NCBI GenBank assembly: GCA_019422485.1
Contig: JAHZDG010000011.1
Coordinates: 36,651 to 72,697, forward strand
Direction: 5' to 3'
From: Alistipes sp.
GTDB taxonomy: Bacteria > Bacteroidota > Bacteroidia > Bacteroidales > Rikenellaceae
Length of the DNA stretch: 36,047 nt
How positions within the stretch are numbered: position 1 is the first letter of the stretch; every line of letters begins with the position of its first letter. The position numbers and the translations under genes are program-made. Below, one piece after another: positions 16,234 through 23,713 of the stretch. Below the pieces are notes generated by a model. That model was not told where the DNA came from. It saw only the letters and a program-made list of their open reading frames with translations, and did no database searches.

Positions 16234-16408
16234 AATTTCGCCGATGAAGCTTGTCGTAGTAGTTTGATTTTAAAAGTAATCATTTTTCTGATTATTTTCT
16301 CCTCTCGACCAGCATAATTTTTCGTCCACAATCTACCCTATATAGCCTTTGAGGAGTACTCCGCAGCGCTCCACCCGCGTAACGAAAGCGAAAAAATCCA
16401 CCAAAAGA

Positions 16409-16439
16409 TTTGCAATCCGACAGAAAATCACTACTTTTG
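16409..16439 (+). promoter_or_regulatory. Bacteroidota-type promoter of rpsP-rimM
   Basis: TTTG (16409-16412), a 19-base spacer and TACTTTTG (16432-16439) match the consensus. The predicted start is near 16446, giving a leader of about 40 bases that ends in an A-rich stretch before the ATG. Confidence 0.82.
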
Positions 16440-16487
16440 TGGCTCGCTCGCAATAATGCGGAATAAACTTTAAAACAAAAAAGAGAA

Positions 16488-17057
16488 ATGCCTGTAAAAA
16501 TCAGATTAGGACGGCATGGGAAAAAAGGTAGTCCTTTTTATCACATCGTCGTTGCGGATAGCAGGGCGCCACGTGATGGTAAGTTCATCGAAAAGATTGG
16601 GACCTATAATCCCAACACGAATCCTGCTACAATAGTTCTAAACTTCGACAAAGCTTTGGAATGGTTGCAAAAAGGCGCTCAACCCACCGATACCTGCCGT
16701 TCGATCCTCTCGGCTCAGGGTGTTTTGTACAAAAACCATCTGCTCGGAGGTGTCAAGAAAGGAGCTTTCACTGCTGAAGCCGCTGAAGTGAAATTCAACC
16801 AATGGATGGAACAGAAAGCCAATCGCATCGCTGAAGCGAAGAGCAAAATCGCCGGGGACAAAATCGCCCGTCAGAAAGCCCGTCAGGAAGAAGAAAAGAA
16901 AATCAACGAACAGCGCGCTGAAGCTCTCGCCGCTAAAAAGGCTGAAGCCGAAGCTGCCGCCGCTGCTGCCGCCGCCGAAGCTGCCGCCGCCACTGAAGGC
17001 GAAACGGCTGAAGCTGCCGAAAACGCCGGCGAAGCTGTTGAAAACGCTGCCGAATAG
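16488..17057 (+). CDS. rpsP: 30S ribosomal protein S16 with long Ala/Glu-rich C-terminal extension
   Basis: Small-subunit protein needed for 30S assembly. The first 85 or so residues are the conserved S16 core (VKIRLGRHGKKGSPFYHIVV, then DGKFIEKIGTYNPNT). The whole protein is 189 residues, about twice the usual bacterial length. The extra part is a charged helix-forming segment followed by a run dominated by Ala and Glu, including stretches of eight or nine alanines. Extended S16 proteins are common in Bacteroidota; the function of the tail is unknown. It is followed by rimM after 16 bases. Confidence 0.97.
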   Translation: MPVKIRLGRHGKKGSPFYHIVVADSRAPRDGKFIEKIGTYNPNTNPATIVLNFDKALEWLQKGAQPTDTCRSILSAQGVLYKNHLLGGVKKGAFTAEAAEVKFNQWMEQKANRIAEAKSKIAGDKIARQKARQEEEKKINEQRAEALAAKKAEAEAAAAAAAAEAAAATEGETAEAAENAGEAVENAAE

Positions 17058-17073
17058 GTTCGGCATCCCGATC

Positions 17074-17598
17074 ATGCCCGCAGGAAAGTGGACGGCTGTA
17101 GCGCGTGTCGCTAAGCTCTTCGGTCGGGAAGGGGAACTTTCCCTGACACTGTTCGATACTTTCCCGGACAATTATTCCATGAGTGAACCGCTATTCGTCG
17201 AAATCGACGGATTGGCGGTTCCTCTTTTTTTCGAGCAATTCAACCGCCGAGGCAAAAACGGCGCAACGGTGCGCTTTGCCGACATCGACACCCAACGCCG
17301 GGCCACCGAACTGATCGGCCATGAACTCTACCAGTCGGATACTCCCTTCGACACCAATGAAGAAGACGAAATCTACCAGGAAGATCTGTTGGTCGGATAC
17401 GAGGCTCTGCTCGGAAGCAACCATCGAGGCATCATCGAAGAGTTTATCGACAGCGAAAACCCGTTGTTCCGCCTTTCGGTCGACGGACACGAAGTCTGGA
17501 TTCCGGCTGTCGACGAATTTATCGCCGAAATCGACACCGAAGCCCGTACCCTCACCTTCGAGCTGCCGGAAGGTCTATTGGAGCTGTATCTCTCCTGA
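17074..17598 (+). CDS. rimM: Ribosome maturation factor RimM
   Basis: 16S rRNA processing factor that binds S19 and assists maturation of the 30S head. It has 174 residues, with an N-terminal RimM beta-barrel (VARVAKLFGREGELSLTLFDT) and a C-terminal PRC-barrel half (EDLLVGYEALLG ... WIPAVDEFIAEIDTEARTLTFELPEGLLELYL). I chose the ATG at 17074, because an alternative start at 17038 overlaps rpsP and adds twelve unlike residues. The first half is rather divergent (RGKNGATVRFADIDT in the barrel). The classical partners trmD and rplS are absent from this locus. Confidence 0.9.
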   Translation: MPAGKWTAVARVAKLFGREGELSLTLFDTFPDNYSMSEPLFVEIDGLAVPLFFEQFNRRGKNGATVRFADIDTQRRATELIGHELYQSDTPFDTNEEDEIYQEDLLVGYEALLGSNHRGIIEEFIDSENPLFRLSVDGHEVWIPAVDEFIAEIDTEARTLTFELPEGLLELYLS

Positions 17599-17673
17599 CC
17601 GATCCCTACCTCGAGAAAAGAAATACCTTTCCTGGCATTCCCAACAAGCCCCATCTTCTTTCACCTGTTTTTA

Positions 17674-17699
17674 CGATCGTTTCAACCTGAAAGCGATCG
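17674..17699 (+). other. Hairpin downstream of rimM
   Basis: CGATCGTTTCA (17674-17684) pairs with TGAAAGCGATCG (17688-17699) with one bulged G and a three-base loop. There is no T-tract, so this may be an RNA 3'-end stabiliser or a Rho-dependent end rather than an intrinsic terminator. Confidence 0.35.
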
Positions 17700-17722
17700 G
17701 GTAAATTTCCATTCTTATATAT

Positions 17723-17759
17723 AAAAACGAGGAGCCCCTCTGTTGAGACACCCCTCGTT
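17723..17759 (-). terminator. Rho-independent terminator of the Clp gene
   Basis: On the minus strand AACGAGG (17753-17759) pairs with CCTCGTT (17726-17732), with further pairing inside, and the hairpin ends in TTTTT. It lies about 20 bases beyond the Clp stop. Confidence 0.75.
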
Positions 17760-17777
17760 CCAAACCTTTCCGATGAA

Positions 17778-20348
17778 TCAGGCCGACTGTTTCACCTGCA
17801 GACGAATCATATCGTCCCAACAACCGACATCGATCACATCGCCATCATTTACCCGGCCATCCACAATCATCTCCGCCAAAGGCTCCTCCACCCAATCCAG
17901 CAGGGTCCGTTTCAGGGAACGCACGCCATACATCGGTTCGTAGCCTTTCCCCACCAACCAGGTTTTCGCCTTCTCACTGGCCTGAATGGTATACCCCAAT
18001 TCGTCACCCAGACGCGCCAGACGCGAAAATTCCAATTCGACGATCTTCCGAATATCTTGCTCACTCAACGAGTTGAAAACCACGATATCGTCAATGCGGT
18101 TGATGAACTCTGGGGCAAAAACCTGCTCCAGATTCCGGCGATAAATTTCTTCCCGCCCCTGCTCAGCACGTTGTTCCGAGGCACGGGTCTCATAACCCAC
18201 ACCGTGCCGGCGACGTTGTGCCTCCCGTGAGCCGACATTGGAGGTCATGATGATAATCGTATGACGGAAGTCCACCTTTCGTCCCAAACCGTCCGTCAGA
18301 CACCCCTCATCGAAGATCTGCAACATCAGGTTGAAAACCTCCGGATGGGCCTTTTCGATCTCATCGAACAACAACACGCAGTAAGGACGACGACGCACAC
18401 GTTCTGTCAGCTGGCCTCCCTCTCCATACCCCACATAACCCGGCGGCGATCCGATCAGGCGACTGACGTTGTGCTTCTCTGCATATTCACTCATATCGAC
18501 CCGTACCAAGGCCTCTTCACTGTCAAAAACATGACGGGCCAGTTGCTTGGCCATATAGGTTTTGCCCACACCCGTCGGTCCGACAAACATAAACACCCCG
18601 ATCGGCCGATCGGGATCTTTCAACCCAACCCGGCTCCGCTGCAGGGCGCGCGTCACTTTCCGAACGGCCTCATCCTGACCGACCACCACCGACGAGAAAT
18701 AGTCGTACAACCCTTTCAGACGTGTTTTCTCATCCTGAGAGAGCTGAGCCGAAGGGATTCCGGTCATCACCGAAACCACTTCCTGAATCTGTCGGGCATC
18801 GACCACCGCATGGTCGCTTTCGCTGAGTCGAATGCCGTCAAGCAACTCCTCCACCGGCTGCAAGGTCATATCCGGACTCCCTGCCGGCAGCAAAGCGTTT
18901 GTCGAAAGCGATTCAACGCCTGACAAGGAAGGCTGCTCGGCAGAATGGGAGCAGTGTCCGTCCCCTTCCGAAAGAAGATACCGCCGACCGACCGCCTGAC
19001 AATGAGCCCAGCTGCCGGCCTCATCCAATACATCAATGGCTTTATCCGGGAAAAATCGCCCGGTCACATAACGTTCGGTCAACTGCACACAGCTTTTCAG
19101 CGCCTCGTCGGTATAGCGGACTCCATGATGCTCTTCATAATGGTTTTTGATCCGTCGCAACATCTCCAAGGTTTCGTCCGCAGTCAACGGATCCACCAGG
19201 ATCTGTTGGAAACGACGTTCGAGTGCTCCATCCGATTCGATATATTGCCGATACTCTGTCAGGGTCGTCGCCCCGATGCACTGAATCTCGCCCCGGGCCA
19301 AAGCCGGTTTCAGGATATTGGCGGCATCCAGCGAGCCCTGCGTACTGCCCGCCCCCACCAGCGTATGAATTTCATCGATAAACAGGATCGTCTGCTTCGA
19401 ACGGGACAGATCACGCACCAAAGCATTGATGCGTTCCTCAAACTGTCCCCGATATTTGGTGCCGGCCACCAACGAGGAGAGGTCCAACGAAAAAATGCGC
19501 TTATGACACAAGGCCGGAGGCACCTGACGCTGAGCAATCCGCAACGCCAGTCCTTCGACAATGGCCGACTTCCCGACACCGGGTTCCCCGATTAGAACCG
19601 GATTATTCTTTTTGCGGCGACCCAGAATTTGGATCATCCGTTCGATCTCCTCCTCCCGACCGACCACCGGATCGAGCCGCCCTTCAGCCGCTGCCTGCGT
19701 CAAATCGGTACCGAAAGCCGACAAACCTTCGGGTTCTCCCTGCGAAGAGGAAGACTTTGTTCCCGTCGCCAAAGAGGCTTCAGGGGTCAAGAGTGTATTT
19801 TCGTTGCGCAGGGATTCCAGGGTTTGCCGGAGACGATCGCTTTTCGAGACAGGCATCCATTCATCCAGCGCCCGCATCTCTTCGTAGTAATCTTCATTAG
19901 GAGGCAAATCCGCCATGGCCTCCTGTACGACAAACGGACGGACATGGCGTGAGGCCAGCAGCCGGGAACCGAACGAACGTCGATCCCGCACAATCACCAT
20001 CAACAGGTGAGCCGTATTGAGTAACGGAGGGCGATGTTTCTCCACTTCGGCGGACATCCGCAACAGCAGATTCCGTCGCTTTTCGAATGCCGGAACCGAG
20101 GGAGAGAGCTGACCCTTTTTCAGCCAGTGAGCTTTGCGTTCCAGTTCGCGTTCGACTCGTTGTTGCATCTGCGAGAGTTCCCATGCCTGAAGCGTCCGTC
20201 GCAACAGATAGGTCGCATGGGAATGATCCCGATCGAGGATAGCCCAGAACAGGTGGTCCAGTGTCAGCTGGGCGTACCCTTGTCGTTCGGCGAGCGACTG
20301 AGCCCGCTCGAACACTTGATCCAAAACAGGTGTTTGTTTGAATGACAT
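17778..20348 (-). CDS. Clp/Hsp100 AAA+ unfoldase (ClpC/ClpA type) lacking a recognisable middle coiled coil
   Basis: ATP-driven hexameric unfoldase expected to feed substrates to ClpP. It has 856 residues. The N-terminal double Clp-N repeat (about 5-150) begins LDQVFERAQSLAERQGYAQL. D1 has Walker A GEPGVGKS (254-261, Lys260) and Walker B ILFIDE. D2 has GPTGVGKT (590-597, Lys596), the VLLFDEIEKAHP Walker B and the pore loop GYVGYGEGGQ. The ClpP-docking loop reads VGY (717-719), where ClpC normally has VGF and ClpA IGL. Between D1 (DKAIDVLDEAG) and D2, residues about 445-520 are a Ser/Gly/Leu-rich stretch with no heptads, unlike the ClpC or ClpB M-domain. No clpS or clpP is adjacent. The gene has its own terminator, and a 10-bp inverted repeat abuts its start. 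Confidence 0.92.
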   Translation of the reverse strand: MSFKQTPVLDQVFERAQSLAERQGYAQLTLDHLFWAILDRDHSHATYLLRRTLQAWELSQMQQRVERELERKAHWLKKGQLSPSVPAFEKRRNLLLRMSAEVEKHRPPLLNTAHLLMVIVRDRRSFGSRLLASRHVRPFVVQEAMADLPPNEDYYEEMRALDEWMPVSKSDRLRQTLESLRNENTLLTPEASLATGTKSSSSQGEPEGLSAFGTDLTQAAAEGRLDPVVGREEEIERMIQILGRRKKNNPVLIGEPGVGKSAIVEGLALRIAQRQVPPALCHKRIFSLDLSSLVAGTKYRGQFEERINALVRDLSRSKQTILFIDEIHTLVGAGSTQGSLDAANILKPALARGEIQCIGATTLTEYRQYIESDGALERRFQQILVDPLTADETLEMLRRIKNHYEEHHGVRYTDEALKSCVQLTERYVTGRFFPDKAIDVLDEAGSWAHCQAVGRRYLLSEGDGHCSHSAEQPSLSGVESLSTNALLPAGSPDMTLQPVEELLDGIRLSESDHAVVDARQIQEVVSVMTGIPSAQLSQDEKTRLKGLYDYFSSVVVGQDEAVRKVTRALQRSRVGLKDPDRPIGVFMFVGPTGVGKTYMAKQLARHVFDSEEALVRVDMSEYAEKHNVSRLIGSPPGYVGYGEGGQLTERVRRRPYCVLLFDEIEKAHPEVFNLMLQIFDEGCLTDGLGRKVDFRHTIIIMTSNVGSREAQRRRHGVGYETRASEQRAEQGREEIYRRNLEQVFAPEFINRIDDIVVFNSLSEQDIRKIVELEFSRLARLGDELGYTIQASEKAKTWLVGKGYEPMYGVRSLKRTLLDWVEEPLAEMIVDGRVNDGDVIDVGCWDDMIRLQVKQSA

Positions 20349-20349
20349 A

Positions 20350-20389
20350 ACCGTTATCCTCTGAATAAATAATCCGGAGGGATAACGGT
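20350..20389 (-). repeat. 10-bp perfect inverted repeat at the Clp start codon
   Basis: ACCGTTATCC (20350-20359) and GGATAACGGT (20380-20389) are perfect reverse complements separated by 20 bases. The repeat begins one base upstream of the Clp ATG and fills most of the 54-base gap after the YfcE-type gene. It has no T-tract. It could be a repressor operator or an RNA hairpin that controls translation start. It does not match the CIRCE or CtsR consensus. Confidence 0.6.
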
Positions 20390-20402
20390 CTCCGAGGCGG
20401 TT

Positions 20403-20900
20403 TTAGTATCGACGCGGCCACTCACCCACCTCCAGGTCCTCGATACGGCCCTGTCGCAGCGTAAACCGAACCGCCGTCCGCACCGGATGAAATCCATGGA
20501 GGCCTGCAGCCCCGGGATTGATGTGCAGCAGATCGTATTTCTTATCGTAAATAACCTTCAGAATGTGCGAATGGCCGCTGATAAACAGTCGGGGATGTTC
20601 GCTGCCCAAACGTTCGACCACGCCGGGCGCATAATGCCCCGGATAACCGCCGATATGGGTCATCAACACCCCTACCCCTTCACAATCAAACGATTGCCAA
20701 CGGGGATAGACCCGACGGATCACCCCACCGTCGACATTGCCGTAGACGCCCCGCAACGGTTTGAATGCCGCCACCTGATCCGCCAGTTCCAAACTACCGA
20801 AATCCCCGGCATGCCACACCTCATCCACCTCGTTCAGAAACTGACGCAACGACTCGTCAAACGTTCCATGGGTATCCGAAATCAGTCCTATTTTTTTCAT
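20403..20900 (-). CDS. Metallophosphoesterase, YfcE/MJ0936 family
   Basis: Predicted cytoplasmic two-metal phosphodiesterase of 165 residues. All five motifs are present: D9-x-H11 in SDTHG, G32-D33 in HAGDFGS, GNVDG for the GN(H/V)(D/E) motif, MTHIGGYPG with the third His, and GHSH, followed by NPGAAG. Family members cleave phosphodiesters such as bis-p-nitrophenyl phosphate in vitro; the physiological substrate is usually unknown. The neighbours are the Clp unfoldase downstream (54 bases, with the inverted repeat in between) and a lipoprotein phosphoesterase upstream (91 bases). Confidence 0.93.
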   Translation of the reverse strand: MKKIGLISDTHGTFDESLRQFLNEVDEVWHAGDFGSLELADQVAAFKPLRGVYGNVDGGVIRRVYPRWQSFDCEGVGVLMTHIGGYPGHYAPGVVERLGSEHPRLFISGHSHILKVIYDKKYDLLHINPGAAGLHGFHPVRTAVRFTLRQGRIEDLEVGEWPRRY

Positions 20901-20991
20901 CTCGATTTTTCTTACAGTTGGCTGTTCAGACCTCTAACCGGTCGGTTCAACCTCTCTAATTTGGTCCCCAAACGGGAGATTCTCCGGGTTA

Positions 20992-21861
20992 TCAATCGAC
21001 AGCACGAAAGTCAATCTGCCAGCTTCCATCGGCCCGACACTCTACCTGCGCCCACTCCCGCTTATTTTCACACCAGGAAGCCACCGTCACGTAACGCACA
21101 CCCTCCAAGGTCGTGTCATCCCGCACATGCGAGTGACCCGAAAAGACCGCCGTCACCTGATAGCGGGAAAACAAATCGAGCAGTTTCATCCATTCGTCGA
21201 CCGGATAGGTCGATATCAGATCGACATAACCCGCCGGACTGAAGAAATTGGCATGCGTACAGATAAAGCAGTGGCGAGCCTGGCTCCGTTCCCCGGCCAG
21301 CACCGACTCCAACCAATCGTATTGTCGGGTACCCAGGGTTCCGTTGGCGGAGTCGAGCACGATGAACAGATCGGAGAAGCCGGAAGTTTCGATCCGAAAA
21401 GTATAGCAGGTCGCCCCGAAAACCGGTCGATAAGCGTTCTGGTAGCCTTGTTTATAGACCTCGTGATTCCCTATCGCCGTCAGGCAGGTCACCTCCGGAC
21501 GTTGGTCGAGGCTGTCCCGAAAACGTTCCAACGAACTGCCCGCCTCATACATATAGTCGCCCAAAAACACCCCCACTAGAAAAGATTCGAATCGGGCCCG
21601 TTCCATGAAACGCCCCAAACGATCCCAATCGTCCTGGTCCTTCAGATGAAAATCGGTGGCCACCAGAAAACGATAGGACTCTTCAGAAGCGGGAATCGTC
21701 GCAGGGTGAGACTCACAATCGGGCATCGACACCGAATGTTCGAAGCGCTCCTGCACCGACGAGTCCGCCGCGAGCATTCCCCCGAAATCATAGGTCGAGC
21801 AACCGCTGGCCAGCCCCAGCAGCCCGAGGCAAATCACTCCCTTTTTCACGGCATTCACCAT
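20992..21861 (-). CDS. Exported lipoprotein with calcineurin-like metallophosphoesterase domain
   Basis: Predicted lipoprotein of 289 residues. The signal peptide VNAVKKGVICLGLLGLASGC carries a lipobox with the acylated Cys21. The domain then shows DFH (TDFHLKD, the D-x-H motif), GDYMYE, GNHE, a His in CTHANFF and GHSHV, so the dinuclear metal site is complete. Substrate unknown. I start it at the ATG at 21861, which gives a clean signal peptide and overlaps the upstream gene's stop by seven bases (arrangement TATGGTGA), a sign of coupled translation; the longer frame to 21885 adds eight unlike residues. Envelope location is inferred from the lipobox. Whether it faces the periplasm or the surface cannot be told. 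Confidence 0.88.
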   Translation of the reverse strand: MVNAVKKGVICLGLLGLASGCSTYDFGGMLAADSSVQERFEHSVSMPDCESHPATIPASEESYRFLVATDFHLKDQDDWDRLGRFMERARFESFLVGVFLGDYMYEAGSSLERFRDSLDQRPEVTCLTAIGNHEVYKQGYQNAYRPVFGATCYTFRIETSGFSDLFIVLDSANGTLGTRQYDWLESVLAGERSQARHCFICTHANFFSPAGYVDLISTYPVDEWMKLLDLFSRYQVTAVFSGHSHVRDDTTLEGVRYVTVASWCENKREWAQVECRADGSWQIDFRAVD

Positions 21862-22553
21862 AGATAGACCCCTCCCAACAGACAATTAAAATGATAAAAC
21901 GTCGCCGTTCCGTTAAAGTTGCCGGCCGTCACGACATAAGGCTCACAAAAAACGCTCCACCTGCGGGCCACCCGGGCCGAGAACTGGGCGCCCCATTCGA
22001 CACATCGAGAGCCATGGGCCTCGAAACGGTTGAAATTTCGGATAAAAAACGTCAGATTCCACGGATCATCCGCCTTCTTGAGCGACCCCTGTACCCAGAA
22101 CGATGGTCTGAACAGATGGTATTTGACCACCCCGCTCCCCAAGAAAAACGCAAAGGCATTCCCCAGCTCCACCCGGAAGTGCGACGACTGCCAGGCAAAC
22201 GTCAAGCGATCGTAGAGCTGATTCATCGGATAAGGACCGTAATACGAGAAATTGATCAGGTTTTGACAGCTCCATTGCTCCGAGTGTTTCTGAAGAAAGA
22301 AACGAGTTCCGAGCTGCAGGTCCCCCCACCCCGAAGGATAGGCATTGGCCAAACGGAAACCGCCCTGCACACTCACCCACGAAGCCACCCGCCAATCGGT
22401 CACGGCCGCCAGGCCATAGGTTCCCCGAGCACCGGGCACCGGACTGCCCACTTCCAGATAGGCTTCCGTCCGAAGCTGTCCCTGAGCCGTCTGTAGTCCA
22501 CCTCCAAGCAGCATTCCTCCCAGCAGAGCAATCGAAAAAAGCTTTGTCAACAC
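21855..22553 (-). CDS. Unrecognised secreted protein, probable small outer-membrane beta-barrel
   Basis: I do not recognise a family. With a GTG start at 22553 the 232-residue protein begins with a textbook signal peptide (LTKLFSIALLGGMLLGGG..., cleavage after AQG) and then shows alternating polar/aromatic strands such as WVSVQGGFRLANA, LQLGTRFFL, FRVELGNAFAFF and WSVFCEPYVVTAG, ending in an aromatic residue (LGGVYLW*), as barrel proteins often do. Four Cys are present in the mature part. A longer frame reaches a TTG at 22580, but that codon is inside the -7 promoter box, so it cannot be translated from that promoter. The gene overlaps the lipoprotein phosphoesterase by seven bases. A barrel fold is inference from pattern only. 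Confidence 0.72.
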   Translation of the reverse strand: MLTKLFSIALLGGMLLGGGLQTAQGQLRTEAYLEVGSPVPGARGTYGLAAVTDWRVASWVSVQGGFRLANAYPSGWGDLQLGTRFFLQKHSEQWSCQNLINFSYYGPYPMNQLYDRLTFAWQSSHFRVELGNAFAFFLGSGVVKYHLFRPSFWVQGSLKKADDPWNLTFFIRNFNRFEAHGSRCVEWGAQFSARVARRWSVFCEPYVVTAGNFNGTATFYHFNCLLGGVYLW

Positions 22554-22577
22554 GATTTTCAGCCGTTTGATTCTTGA

Positions 22578-22585
22578 CAAAGGTA
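22578..22585 (-). promoter_or_regulatory. Probable -7 box for the barrel-protein/phosphoesterase operon
   Basis: TACCTTTG on the minus strand lies 25 bases before the proposed GTG start at 22553. No TTTG is seen at -33. Its position rules out the upstream TTG as start codon. Confidence 0.55.
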
Positions 22586-22701
22586 CAATTTTTCACCGGA
22601 AGCCCTCGGTTTTCGTCCACAACCTTGCAGATCCCTGCCCCATCGAAAAAATATCAACCGAAAAACAGCTCCGACGCTACACCTCGTTCTCCATATTTTC
22701 T

Positions 22702-22709
22702 TAATTTTG
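22702..22709 (+). promoter_or_regulatory. Possible -7 box for the GIN-domain gene pair
   Basis: TAATTTTG fits TAnnTTTG. It would give a leader of about 130 bases before the first GIN-domain gene. No clear -33 TTTG is seen, so support is partial. Confidence 0.4.
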
Positions 22710-22844
22710 TAACATGGGAGATAGGTTCGTGTTGCATAACAAAACAACGCAACTTTCCTCAAACCCATTATAAAATACACTGACGCTGGTTCGTTTATAC
22801 GGGCAACAACCTCCGCAATGAAACGACTCCTCGCAACGGATACC

Positions 22845-23675
22845 ATGATGAAAAGATTTGCGCTAACCATGATACTAATACTGAGTGTCTCTCTACTCTC
22901 AGCTCAGATCCAGATGGTCCGACTGACCCGTTTCGAGGGAGCCCTTCTCACCGGAGTAACGGTCAATCAGCCCTTCACGGTGGAAATTTATCAGAGCGAA
23001 AACACTCGGGCAGAGGTGGAAATTCCGACCGCTTTAGAAAACGACCTCGAATACAGTCTGTCAGAGGACGGCACGGTTTACCTGAGCCTACCCTCAAAAG
23101 CACTGTCCGACCAGAAAGACCCTCAGTCGATTCTGAAAGCTCGGATCTATGTCAATAAACTGAACAACCTGCAAGGTAACGGAGCCAGTCAAATAACCCT
23201 CGCAACACCCATTCATACAGACACACTGAATCTCGTCTTACGAGGGGCCTCCCAACTGGATCATGCAACCATTACGGCTTCTCACCGGATTTCGGTGGAG
23301 GGCTCGAGTGCCAGCCGGATGAACGGAACCATCAAGACTCCTGAGTTGTCCGTCAACCTGCGGGAAGCTTCAGAAGTCCGACTAAACGTTCAGGCCGAAA
23401 AGTCTCAATGGGACTTATCGACCGCTTCGCACGCCACCCTGCAAGGTACACTCTCATCATGCACGCTCACGGCGCAATTAGCCAGCTCGATCGAAGCAGA
23501 GAAATGCACATTCGGGACCGCCATCACCTCCGCTTCTGGAGCCTCGACGATTCTATTGGGCGAAACCGCCGAATTGTCGGCAACGGCCCTCAGCGCCTCC
23601 CATATCTCTTGTGCAGGGAAACCCCGTTTCATCAAACTGAATTCCGGAGGATTTTCCTCCATCTCTCGTCGATGA
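22845..23675 (+). CDS. Secreted GIN-domain (DUF2807) protein, copy 1
   Basis: Predicted exported protein of 276 residues. The start at 22845 (or the adjacent ATG at 22848) gives a signal peptide (KRFALTMILILSVSLLSA, then QIQ); the upstream ATG at 22818 adds nine residues ahead of it and is less likely. The mature part is a DUF2807/GIN domain, the predicted head of putative adhesins: a right-handed beta-helix with short Ser/Ala/Gly turns such as RGASQLDHATI, EGSSASRMNGTI, REASEVRLNV and SASHISCAGKP. QMVRLTRFEGALLTGV and TRAEVEIPTALEN match copy 2 closely. Biological role unknown; cell-surface location is inference. Copy 2 follows after 38 bases. Confidence 0.82.
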   Translation: MMKRFALTMILILSVSLLSAQIQMVRLTRFEGALLTGVTVNQPFTVEIYQSENTRAEVEIPTALENDLEYSLSEDGTVYLSLPSKALSDQKDPQSILKARIYVNKLNNLQGNGASQITLATPIHTDTLNLVLRGASQLDHATITASHRISVEGSSASRMNGTIKTPELSVNLREASEVRLNVQAEKSQWDLSTASHATLQGTLSSCTLTAQLASSIEAEKCTFGTAITSASGASTILLGETAELSATALSASHISCAGKPRFIKLNSGGFSSISRR

Positions 23676-23713
23676 AAAGTAACCGAATCAATTCGTATAA
23701 TATTAATAGGATT

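Noticed and set aside
22818..22844. Upstream ATG for GIN copy 1
   Set aside because: It would put nine residues ahead of an otherwise ideal signal peptide. The tandem ATGs at 22845/22848 are the better starts.
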